A stretch of 64,000 nucleotides of DNA from Holothuria scabra (lineage: Eukaryota; Echinodermata; Holothuroidea; Aspidochirotida; Holothuriidae), in NCBI GenBank assembly GCA_037179385.1, contig CM074193.1, forward strand, positions 47,273,082-47,337,081. The letters are read 5' to 3'. How positions within the stretch are numbered: the first letter of the stretch is position 1; each line of letters opens with the position of its first letter. The notes beneath the pieces are model-generated. The model worked only from the letters and a program-made list of their open reading frames with translations, did not search any database and was not told the origin of the DNA. A program made the position numbers and the translations under genes. This document shows positions 22,380-33,529 of this stretch, in pieces.

Positions 22380-25300
22380 GATCGTTCTTCGCATTTTCGT
22401 CTGTCACAGAAAGTGTTTACAACACGTGGTCAGTCATTTCGTTAAAGTACGTTAGCTTTGTACAGGGATCTGAAGCGATAAAACCACACAGTTAAGTCAA
22501 TGTGTTTTCTGAGAGAGCGTTCGTTCGAACGGTGCACTGTGAATGAAGCAATAAGCCCCGCCCCTTCACAGCGCAACAAGCGATATTTTTTGCAGGTTGC
22601 CTTCTTTGTAGTATAACATCAATACAGTTCCGTATCAGGTTACGCTGGGGTCATAGCGTTTGGTTCGACTGTCAGAGAACTCCGTGCTGATATGGGGCAT
22701 GAGACCATGTGTATATATGTGCACACTGCACAGTGTTTTTATGTGTTTTTGTAGGGATATCGCGGAGCCAAACCGCCTTTAGTAAAAGATTGAATTGAAA
22801 CCAGAACTTTCAAAAAGGAAGCCTCGTGCATCAGCCCATAGAATTTTTCGTAACAGGGAATATCCATGCTGGCTGAAGCCAAATTTCTTTGCGTCCAAGC
22901 TTACTTCTCGGGACGCGCTGGAAGAAGCCTAATTTATAAACTGCGCGTCCAGAGACAAAACCTTGCGTCTATGACGCGCAGACGCACTAAAACGCGAACC
23001 CTGGCTCATACATAAACATACTCAATGGGGTTCAGTACCAAAGATGTAGGTGGCGATCAATGGGCTGCTTCATTTAAATCAAGCTTGCATTGAGACTGAG
23101 CAAAACATTAATATATGGAAAGATCATAAAAACTGCTACAAAATGATACCGGGAAGCAAGTGAGGATATTTCTGGAACCCATTATTCATAGCACCAGTGT
23201 TTTAAGCCCAAAAAGGGTAAAGAAAGATTACTTTTGGTGATTGCATCCCTCCATTATAATGTAGAGTTCCTTTTTTTCCTTCTAATAATTGATTGTAGGG
23301 GTCAAAGGTTCAGCCCAATGCAATATTCAGGCAAGGGTGGCTTTGTGTGGGATTTTACTTGTGACCAAAACATACAGTACCGTTTTGACACTCCTAAAAA
23401 ATCGATAGCCATCCCAACCGTCCCATACCCGTCTCATCCGTCGCAACGAAATCTCCCCCATGAAATTGCTATCAATAGCCCTCCAAACCGTCGCAAAATC
23501 CCTTCTTTTGTGCAAGGATTTAGTGCACAATAAACTCGTCCAAGAGCGGACGGGAATTCGTCACACGCAACAATAGGATTTCGTTTAGAACAGGTTTAAT
23601 GAACAGCAGCGGTCTCTTTTGTGTTGTGGCTTGTTGCAAACAGTGACAATGGGAGCCACGTAAACTGTGCCACAATATAGCCGTCCCCTAGAGGACGGAA
23701 AACTGTCCCTGACGAACAATACAAATTTATTGATGTCCAAATTAACGAAACAATTTGCTGTTCAGTAACTGTAATTGAACTTCGGTGAAATCGATGTCAA
23801 ATCCGTACGTACAGAGCAAGTAACACACAATGCGCCTTTAAAGTTGCATTGGCATTTACTTGAGATAACATCGTATATTCCCTGAGAAATTTTTAAGAGT
23901 TCCTGTATACAGGGTATCGTTCAGGTTTTGCAAGTCTTTTCATTGTTATTTTTAATTTATCTATTTTTAAGTAAACAGCGGCGGTACTGCGTTTAAAAAT
24001 GTTTATGCAGTCATTTGATACTTTGCTATCATTTTCCATTTCGCTGTCCACGGATCATGTTGTAAGCGGTTGTTGGGCAGTCAATACTGACCGCCCAGAG
24101 CCGCGGGTCATTACGCAAATACACTCGGAAAACGTTACAGCTTAAACACTCAAACATCTTTTGGGGTTTTTTTGCAAAGCAAACAGAGAGGATCTAGCCT
24201 ATGTGAAGTTTGAATGAAAGTACTATGTCCTATCGGTTTGTTTTAAAAGCTTAAAAGTTAAACTACATTACTACTATCGTTTTGCTGTACCGATGAATAG
24301 TTTAGGAATGAAAAGTTTGCGTAATTAACTGTGAAGAGTTAACGCCTTTTGCAGAGCAGCCCCGTGAAAAATAGAAAAGTAGACAAAGTAAACCTACTAG
24401 GAAATTATTTGACTGCACTGTGTGTTTTCAAGGACTTTTCCGTTATGCAAATATTGCATGAGGTCTACATAGTAAGAAATAGTTTTTCATTCAAATGTTT
24501 CAAGAAGTGACACCTTGACAATATTAACGGTGAAACCGCGTCCAAATTTTAGGCTATGGTACTGGTTTTGACTTATCTTTCAGTTGACGCAGAATGACAG
24601 CTAACTATCGTTAGAGTATTGATTAATATGATAAGGTAACCCTTTGATACTGACGTCATGATCAGGACATATTGTATACCACATCTGGTTTAGAGATTTT
24701 ATGAAAGTAGGTGTTAGCCTTTCTGGCACTGGAACCACGCTCGGTATCCAAAGATCCGGTCAATAGGAGGTTGTCATGTAGCAGATTGTATGTTACAGTG
24801 CCGAAACGTTTTGCTTTCAGCGCTAAAATCATGTTGAGATTATTCGCCAATTAATATTTTTTCTTGCATCCGCCAATGGAGCTTCGCACAAATTTAGTAA
24901 AGCAACAACATGTGCTGTACTTTTTCCGAAAAATGATACATGCATGCTCCGTGTATACATCCCATTCCTACCTCACACGGCCCATTTCTTTTCAGGTTAA
25001 CCTATGACCAAACCAAAAAAGGTAAGTCTAGCAAGCGAAAATAGCAATATGAATTTACCTCCAGCTTTACCTTTGAAGTAAAAAGTAGCTGGACCTTCAG
25101 AATGTCAATATTAGGGGAGTAAAACTAAGGGTAGTAAAACTAAGGGCAATGAGAATGGGGGCAACATTTCTCCGACGCTGCGCAAAACCGATCTCAAAGA
25201 GGGTGGGGGTCCAGGGAGGCGTAACCCCTGGGAGTCCTTAGGTTTTAGCATATGAATGGATAAAAAGTTACCTCTCTAGAGGGTTGTATTTTTTTTTTTC

Positions 25301-26600
25301 GGTTATCCCAACTCCTAACTGAAATTGGGGTGGGGAGACAACATTTGAGGAAGGAGGGGTCAAATTCCCCATCTGTGGACCTTCAGTACAGCTTTGAAAT
25401 TCCTCAGCCACGGTAGAAAAGTACACAGAGCTTAAAGATTACACGATGTAGGTGGTGCTGAATTGAAATTGTCCGTAGCCGATTTTAAGTTTGAGGGACA
25501 GCTCTTTCTCTCGATCCCGTAATGCACCGCCTTGTTGAAGAGCTATAGTTCTTCCCAAAGACCTAAACAAGAGATAGGCCTATGATTCTCTTAGTCTTAC
25601 CTTTTGCAAAGATTATATTCCCACACAAGCAGATTGTGTATAAATCCAACTTAAATCCATTGCATCAATTAAGCCCAATCAATTCGGTGTATGTTATCAT
25701 CCAAACGAATTTAAAAATACCGTGTTAAGAAAACTCGACATAAGCAACACTCACAAACTGCTGATTTAATAGCACTGCACAAGGTTTAGTATCGCTCGAT
25801 TCCAAGGTTTCAAAACAAAGGTTTCAAAACAAAAAGCAACCCCCATTTCCCACAGTTCAAAAACATCTAATCTCGCAAATGTATTGGTAAACATTTCGTT
25901 CACCTGGGTTAGTGATCATATTTTCATTGCTTCGTATTCGCCGCACCCTTTGATGTTGACCGCGTAGACTCGACGACGCGATGACTGTCTAGAATCTGTC
26001 TGGAATCACAGTCACAGAGGCGCCGCGCCGTGACCTGACCAGAGCGTGACCTGTATTTTCTAGGGCATCAACCTTAGCCTGGCCAAAACTGAATTGTTCC
26101 CAGAAAGTGGGGAAGGGTTGTGCGAAGGAAAGTAAATACCTGTCGAACTTCACCCATTTTCGGTCTATCGCACCTTTTCTCAGTTTCAGTCTCGCGAACC
26201 TTTTCACATCTTTTCGGCCCATGCACCCTTCCACGTTTCGATCCTTTTCTCATAGTTGGACATGAGGGCCTTGTAATTTCCGGTCTCACAAACCCTCCCT
26301 TTTGCCCCCCATGGCGGAAGTAAACTGTTATTCTTGCCCTTCTACTCTCTGTGCAAGTGAGAGCATACTTCAAAAGAGAGCACATATTTGACACTCTCTA
26401 CGGAACGTTATGTATTTCCCACCCCGGCCTTCTAGACCACTCATGACCTAAAATTTACCAGTGCAAATAGATCAAACACACCCTCATCTAAGCTGCAGAT
26501 CGGTGCGATCTTTAAAGCTGACCGTGGTCGTTAGGTGGATTTTTTATTCATGAATAACTAGGTAGTCGTTTCCATGTTAAATTTGATCTCCCAAATAGTT
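22380..26600. other. no gene seen; CpG-richer unique-looking sequence
   Basis: This region has more CpG than the rest of the window (for example GACGCGCAGACGC near 22,975) and many stop codons. The only overlapping frames, 25989-26394, are antisense pairs without family features. A poly-T stretch lies near 25,290. Confidence 0.4.
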
Positions 26601-26773
26601 TTTAACAGATGATTTTGCGTAAATATATTGTCCTTAATCACTCCAACTTGATCATGCATGGCCATGTGGTTAGCTTAGATTATTCAACATGCAGTCGGGA
26701 GGTCGGGGTCGGCGAGTCCTGGCTCGTAAACATATCACCCATCCCACCCCCCCCACCTCCTTCACCCTCCAGA

Positions 26774-27005
26774 CCGTGTCTTTGGTCTAACAGTAAAGCA
26801 TTCGCCTCTCACACGGAAGGCTTGGGTTTGATGAATAGATCCCATGTCGAGTCATACCAAAGACTCTTAAAATGGACCTACTGACATTGTACGTGCTCCA
26901 CATAAGCAATGGCGTAGGGAAAACAAGCCAGTGAACCACAACTAAAAAATCCGTGGTCGACTCGACTTGAATCAGTAAGCTGGAGACTGGGCTGTAAAAC
27001 TCCAT
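26774..27005 (+). mobile_element. tRNA-derived SINE-like sequence
   Basis: TTTGGTCTAACAGTAAAGC followed by TTCGCCTCTCACACGGAAGG and GGGTTTGATG has the order and spacing of a tRNA A box, anticodon arm and B box (GGTTYGA), followed by about 170 bases of unrelated body. It does not close into a complete tRNA, so a tRNA-derived SINE or tRNA pseudogene is likely. Frames overlapping it are by-products. Confidence 0.5.
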
Positions 27006-27009
27006 CTAA

Positions 27010-28975
27010 CTACCACCACCCCCACTACCCCCACCCTACCCACCCACTACTCCATCCCACCCCTACTCCATCCCTCATTAACAGACCAGAGCTACACCCC
27101 CGATTTACTCACAGAATCCCACAATCAATCAATCAATCAATCATTCCCCTCGTTCTTGCGCCCGACAAGGCCGACTTGGCAAGAATACTTTAAATCCACA
27201 ATGGATTACAAAATTTAGTCCAGAAAAACACATTTTACAATGAATAAAAAATATCAAAAGTCAGCAGTTGAAATCAAGTCATTTAACACGGCCTATGTCT
27301 CTGCACTTCACTGTTAAAAGCTACGAATTCCAAATGGGACTTTGCTGCAATTTTTAGTCCTCGCATTCTCAATGAAAATATAGCCCGATAACTTCGTTAA
27401 ACTATCACACAAAAATGTATAACAGTTAAACGTCAACATGCATTGGTTACAGTCTTCTCCGCACCGCAATGAATAGAAGTTTTTTGTCTGACTGTCTGAT
27501 CATGTGGATTTCTACACGTGGCGTAACACTTACAAGCTGCAACCAGTCGGGAAGAAACAAGAGTGATGAAACTATTGGGAAGTCCCCAAACCTAGACCCC
27601 TGATTTGCTGCACGTGTTGCCACGACCTAGCACATGACATTTTGTGCCACGGTCATTGGAGGGGGCAAAGGTGAACCGTGAAGGTTGAAAGGTATGGCTG
27701 TGCGAGAACTAGTGGCAAGAACAACATTCCAAAACATGTTCAGACATGTATTCCTGTGACGGGCCAGGCGCGCTGTAAAGAAATGTCGCTAGTTGTGTGA
27801 TCAACGGCGACTGCTAGCTAGCTCACTGTACTGCACTTCAGATCTTGGTCGTAGGGGCTTTCATCGGGAATAAAAGATTAAAGCAGAAACTTGCGTAACA
27901 TCTGTTCAGTCAATCTGACCTGTTGGTATTCATTGGCCAACCAGACCGTTGAAAAGGAAGCAAATGCATGTTTTGCATCAAATTAGCAGGCAATTTTAGA
28001 AACATGCAACTGATCAAGTTTTAGCAAGTGAAATCATAGCTTAGGGAACTGGAGAATGCCTGGGTCAAAGAGCCAGGGTGTCGTGGGCCTAATAAAGTAT
28101 GCACCAGGCTATTATTTAAAAGTACCCAAAGGTGCGGCGGGCCAAGGAAAGTATCCAAATTTATGGATTTGTATACTCAATACCGCATAAATCTCTCTTG
28201 CTGGTTTTTCTGTAACTGGATTTTATTCGGATTAACTAGTATTTTAATTCTTTGAACTCAAGGCACATAACAATAGCAGTAAGTTTCTTTATTTTTTAAG
28301 GGGACAGAAAATAGGCCAACCCCACCAATTGTCTGCCCTATGTTCAGACACCCCCCCCTGTGGACTGCGAGTTGTTTGCCCCAGTATACCCGCCTGTCGT
28401 AAGAAGTGACTTTCAGAAAGGACCGTGCACCGTATTTAAACTACAGTAGGGCCTATAGGACTATTTCAAAAACCGAACTTGAACTTCAACAGTATTTGAA
28501 ACCGTCTACCCTCTTAGGATCATTTTAAAATTTGGGCACTGGTTGGCGGAATAATTTACCGAAGAAATATGTACCTGCCCATTCGGGAATTACGAGGGGC
28601 AGAACTAATTAGGACTTCCCATTTAGGCGTACCATATCATCATATGGCCTAGGCTAATCAGGACTATTGGAACTTGGGATGTAATTAATTGGTCGGAGTT
28701 AAGGGGTGTCGCAGTACTGTAAGGATGTCGGAAAATAGGAATGTCGGAAGATATTTCTGTAAACCCCGGCCCTGCCAACACTTTAAATCACCCATTTTTT
28801 CATCTTTTCGGGATTTTTCATTGTTTTATAGACTACTGTAACCGTAGGCTTCTACCGGTACTTCTGTCAAACTTAAAATGGTGTTGAACCCACAAGGGCT
28901 AGTAGGAAATAGCAGTTACACCCTATCATTTTTCGGAGTATAAATCGGCGCAATCCTTTTGCACCCTTATTTGAC
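27010..28975. other. no gene seen
   Basis: Starts with C-rich CCACCCC repeats (27,013-27,065) and a (CAAT)n run near 27,123-27,143, then AT-rich sequence without convincing frames. Confidence 0.4.
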
Positions 28976-28980
28976 CTGTG

Positions 28981-29575
28981 AGGAAAAGTAGGCGGTACAC
29001 TGTCTGACATTGCCCAGTCGGTGAACTTAGCAATATTTTAATGAAGAAAGGCCTGAAATCATCATTCATGATTTCAAAGGATTTTTTTTACGACTTGGCC
29101 TACATAATTTTGTTCCGGTTGTGAACGTACTAGCGGCAGTAGGTTACCTGATATTCATTAGCCTGTACCGCTGTAGTCCTATTATTCCCAGAAAGGATAA
29201 AAACAAAAGGGGAAATATGTTCAACGTACATTTCAAACACAAACAGTAAACAATTTTTTGTATTTCATGACTCCTCTGCTTCGTTGCTCTTTGATTTTAT
29301 TTTGCGGAAGGGATGACATTAGGTTAGGAAAAGTAGGCTGTACACTTACTGACATTACCCAGTCGGTACACTTTGCAGTATTTTAAGAAAGGCCCGAGAT
29401 TTTCATTCATGATTTCAAACGGATATTTTTTAGACTCCATAATTTTATGCCAGGTGTGAATATTTTTCAGTTGGTTATCGTGATGGTGGTTTTCCATTAA
29501 TTTCTTAGGCCTGTATAAGTCTCATTCGCCGACAATGTAGAAACGAACAGAGAAATAAACAGAGCACCACGCAAA
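28981..29575. repeat. tandem duplication of about 345 bp
   Basis: AGGAAAAGTAGGC begins at 28,981 and 29,326. Both are followed by TGTACAC/GGTACAC, CCAGTCGGT, AGAAAGGCC, TTCATGATTTCAAA and CATAATTTT. The copies are clearly diverged. Confidence 0.75.
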
Positions 29576-29599
29576 ACATTTTGTTGTTAAAACTTGATC

Positions 29600-31010
29600 A
29601 TTCTTCCTATAAACCCGAGAGCAATTGCTGGGCAAGTTAGCGGTCGATCCTCCATTTTTTGCTGATGTTTATTGGCAATGCAGACGCTTCCGTGATGTTA
29701 TGCGACCCCCCCCCTGAAAAGCGAGCTGGTCCGTGCAGGAGGTTCACAGAAGCCGTACAGTTTGTTTTTAGTCGGGGCAGGGGGAGGTGCAACTCCTGGT
29801 TCAGTAGTGGGATATTGACGTGCTGCCATGCAATGAACTACGGTATTTTTTCCTTTAAGAAATATGAAACGACGGTTATATTTCTAAGTGGATGTTTCAA
29901 TGATTTCGCACGGTGAAAACTGACTGGAGACGTGCGAATAATTTTTTGAATTTCCATTACAATTTTGTGGTCAAATTTTTGTACGGTTTTTGATAGCGTG
30001 GAAATCATGAACACCCGGGGTAACGTCGCACAATCGAAGAAAGTTTAGAATTCTCATTATTCGAAATTCTGCAGGAGTTAAACGTTTGATAGGTCTGTAC
30101 ATGCACTACAGTACCTGTGCCCAGTTCGTTATGATGCGGCGCTGAAAATGTGCAAACGTATGAGAGGTTTGCAGCACTGAAAATGTGCAAATGTATATGA
30201 GAGATAAACCTCTTAGTTCTTATACATGGACTTCCCCCTGAGTAAGTTAACAATAGAGGGATTATAGGACGGTTTCCCGTCGCAGTATTGATTTTTGGAG
30301 GACAGGTTGGACTGTTCCACTTTGCTATTGTTCTCAAACTCGTCGAGAAATCGTTGCCTGTGGACGGTTAAATGTCGCACTCGTCCGTCGCAAACTCATC
30401 TGTCAAAAGGGACGGAATGGTACTGTACATTTTGACTGCTTGAATTAACTACAGGGCAAGCCTGTGTAGGAAGAGCTGCTATGTTTGAGCACATTTTAGG
30501 AGAGTCAAATAAAAGAGTAGTCAGGCTAGAAAGGAACATTTTTGGTTATCCCCCCCCCGAAAAAAAAAAATATCATTTATCCATCTTCTCTTTTTGTACA
30601 AAATATGGGGCAAAGAAAAACCTGCCCAAACTTTGTTCCTACACAGATGAAGTGTGTTTACCTATTTTGCGAATTTACTGGTATTATCAGTATTTTTCGA
30701 CTTATATATTTTTCATCCTGGTAATACTCCTACATGTCTGAAAAAAAGTAAATTTTGCAATAGCCTGTCTTGATTTTCAATAGCCCATCTCAGACTTTAA
30801 GAAGATGAATAAAGATGGGGGACCATTGGCCCATCTGCCAAAAAACTCTTGACCAGGTCTGACAGAGTCATTGCAACGATCAATCATTTTAAACAAGTAT
30901 TACAGTGCCAGCTCGTTGAAGCTGCAGCAAGAGTGGGTGAGAAGTAATCTGAATTGTTGCATAGCAGCACAATGCTATACATTCTCCATAAAGAATAGGA
31001 ACAGAAATAA
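29600..31010. other. no gene seen; small internal duplication
   Basis: GCACTGAAAATGTGCAAA-like units lie at 30,139 and 30,174 (about 35-bp duplication). Frames 30005-30337 (-) and 30481-30741 (+) lack recognisable features. Confidence 0.4.
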
Positions 31011-31014
31011 AATG

Positions 31015-31275
31015 TCACTTGTTTTCTGCTTAATTGCTGAGTAAACCTCATTCTCTGTAGAGAGATATCAAATAGGACAAATGGTAAATTGTTTTGAAAG
31101 TAATAGCATGTTTTATTTAATAGCAGGTAAAAATAACTTAAAGTGAGAAAAGTACAAGGATTGTTTTTTTTTATTCTCTCTGACCACATTGTTAGATTGG
31201 TGATAATATCAAGTATGGTTACAAGTTTTAATATCGAGCAAGGAACCACAGTGCCTATTGGGCTCTTGTTGGTGA
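31015..31275 (+). repeat. dispersed repeat family R3, copy 1
   Basis: This shares TTTTCTGCTTAATTGCTGA, GACAAATGGTA, TCTCTGACCACATTGT, GGTGATAATATCAAGT and GGAACCACAGTGCC with TATTGGGCTCTTGTTGG with 61,598-62,030. Frames 30884-31357 (-) and 31143-31376 (+) run through it and are not credible genes. Confidence 0.75.
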
Positions 31276-31279
31276 TTGC

Positions 31280-33390
31280 TCTTTCCCTATACCAAGCAGT
31301 ACTCCCTACTGTACATCTAAGTACGGATGTAGAACACTCTCCAACTGCTAGGTGCAAAGTGTTACGTAATGGTTAGCCCAACATGGTTAGAGGTATGCAT
31401 AAAACATAAATGAAACATTGAACCGGTCATTTACTGTATGGTTGAACAACTGCAGTAATTGTTGCAGATGCACCTGAATGTTCTGTTTGGGTCAGAGTAC
31501 CCAACATAAAATGCCACATTTTGTCAGGTATTGGTCCAAGTATTAGCCTAAAAGTACTCATTTTGCCAAATTCTGCTTCATTTTGGGTGGAAAACAGCTA
31601 TTGTTGTGAAAAACATGTACTCTTACAGCAGCTACAACTTGGCACCAAATTTGGATCTATGTGTGAAACTTCGAAATTTAATGACTAGGTTGACCTTTTG
31701 ATGGAACTGCCTATATTTCATTGTGCAGTACATCTCATAACATTTGTGAAGTCAAACCATGTATTTGGAGAGATTTTCAGTAGTTTTGTGATCTGAATTA
31801 TTGCATATTTTAATTTAAGAAGTGCAGCCATGAGCCATCAAATAATACAGTGTATCATATGTAGGTCATTTGAAACTTGCCATACATTATACAGTTAGAG
31901 ACAGACTATTAAACACTTATTGCTGATACAATAGCAATCATAAAAACAGATGGTTCTGCTGGGTGGCATTCCATGTGATCAAATGCCATACATATGCCCA
32001 CAGGTCAGCCTTCATGATCACAGAACTCTGGTGACATTCTAAGTCACTCAGTGTGAAATAACCTACAGTAAAGTGATAATGAAAGCAAAACATTACAGTA
32101 CCCACATTGTTTCCAACTAAGAAATAATCATCTTCAGTTTTTTTGAGTGGAACTCAGTGTGAATAAAAGGTATATTCCAGTGGCAAAATGTTAAAGTGTA
32201 CCTCAAGTCAAAAAAATCAAAAATATATTTTAAAGAGCATGAAAAATGAATTCTAACAGTCCAACTCTCATCTTCAAAGGACATTCCTGAACTGAGATAT
32301 AAAACTTTGAAGTTCATTCACTCAACTCAAAATGGTATATTGGGCAATAATTTGTGATATCGTTGTTGTACAACTCAAATAACTCAACTCAAACAACTCA
32401 AATCTTTGTATTTCTTTGTTACTCTAAAAGTTACTGCACCATGTACCAAGGTGTGATAGCACTCTTGCTCTTATGGGGTGATGTAATTAATTAAGCTCTC
32501 TCAGCACAACATGCTATGCAAGCAAACAGGAAGCGTTCAAGGTCATCAAAATTTTTAATGTTAAAGGAAAACAAAACAGATTCTGTGAGTTGTGCAACAG
32601 GAAAGTCACAAATTATTGCACAATGAACAGATTTTTAAAAGTGAATAAACTTCATCATTTTATATCTCAGCTCAGGAGTGTCCTATGAAGATGGGAGTTG
32701 GACTGTTAGAATTTATTTTTCATGCTCTTAATTATACTTTTGATTTTTTTAACTTCAGTTACACTTTAAGCTTTAGTTACAGTCACAGTCTGCCTTAGAA
32801 TTTTTAGAAGTAGTTCAGAACCAAAGTTAGTTAGATATTTTAAAGGAGAACATATTATGAACACTCTGGTGAATTTTTATTGATTTCCCCTGTTTGGATC
32901 TAGCGATATTAGCAATAAAAGTCAACACAGTTTCTATTAAAAGTGAACATGATGAAAGCAGATGTTACTGTGTGTTATGGATTTACATTGGTAGCCAATG
33001 TTTTGTGGGTTTTTCTTTCTTTTTTTTTTTCATTATTCATCCTACTGTCTTGACTTTGGATTGGTAAGGGATGTTATTCTGACTCAGAGGCATAGGCACA
33101 TAAATTTCATCCTCCGGATGCCTGTATGGTGAAAGTGTCTTTGTTCTAAAATAAAGTCAAGTATGCTGACATTGTCATTTGCTGTACAAAAATGGTTTAT
33201 GATTTATTTTTAAGCCATTGGATAGATCTCATGGTGTACTGTTGAATAAGTAGAAAATCTAGAATACTCTTTTGGATTTGGAACTATGAAGTCTTCCGAA
33301 CCTGGATGAGGCTGGGTCATGGTTAAAAAAAATGAAATCTGTAAATTTCCTTTTAAATGTGCAGATAAAAGTGAAAAAAAAAACAACACA
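31280..33390. other. upstream flank of the SOBP-like gene: no gene seen
   Basis: AT-rich sequence in which the promoter or untranslated first exon of the SOBP-like gene might lie. A sequence related to itself in inverted form occurs at about 32,210-32,300 and 32,655-32,745 (TTTTATATCTCAG...TCCTATGAAGATG against CATCTTC...CTGAGATATAAAA). No promoter element can be singled out. Confidence 0.4.
32200..32750. repeat. imperfect inverted repeat upstream of the SOBP-like gene
   Basis: Left arm 32,205-32,310 (AATCAAAAATATATTTTAAA... CTGAGATATAAAACTT) is complementary to right arm about 32,655-32,770 (TATATCTCAGCTCAGGAGTG ... AATTATACTTTTGATTTTTT). The arms are about 105 bases and the spacer about 350 bases. 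Probably a MITE. Confidence 0.65.
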
Positions 33391-33403
33391 TTACTAATGT
33401 GAG

Positions 33404-33529
33404 ATGGAGACGAATGGAGATGCAGAGGTTATGAAAACAGATACAGAAGAGAACCAGGTGGAAAAGGAAGAGGGGAGGAATTCAGAGGCCTTAGAAATCA
33501 AAGAAGAACCACAAGCAGAAGAAATGAAG
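33404..33529 (+). CDS. SOBP: SOBP-like, coding exon 1
   Basis: This exon encodes 42 residues, mostly Glu, Lys and Asn, ending EEMK at a GAAG|GTAAAG donor (phase 0). The ATG is preceded by an in-frame TAA nine bases upstream and has G at -3 and +4, so it is the likely start. Vertebrate SOBP also has EEMK directly before its conserved N-terminal block, which supports the exon boundary. The segment IKEEP fits a sumoylation consensus. The open frame runs on past the donor into the intron as far as 33892, but that extension shows no family similarity. Upstream untranslated exons and the promoter are not identified. Confidence 0.82.

Noticed and set aside
25989..26394. Overlapping frames on both strands, up to 106 codons
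   Set aside because: Frames on both strands overlap, composition is Arg-rich from CpG-containing sequence, and no family pattern or splice context is present.
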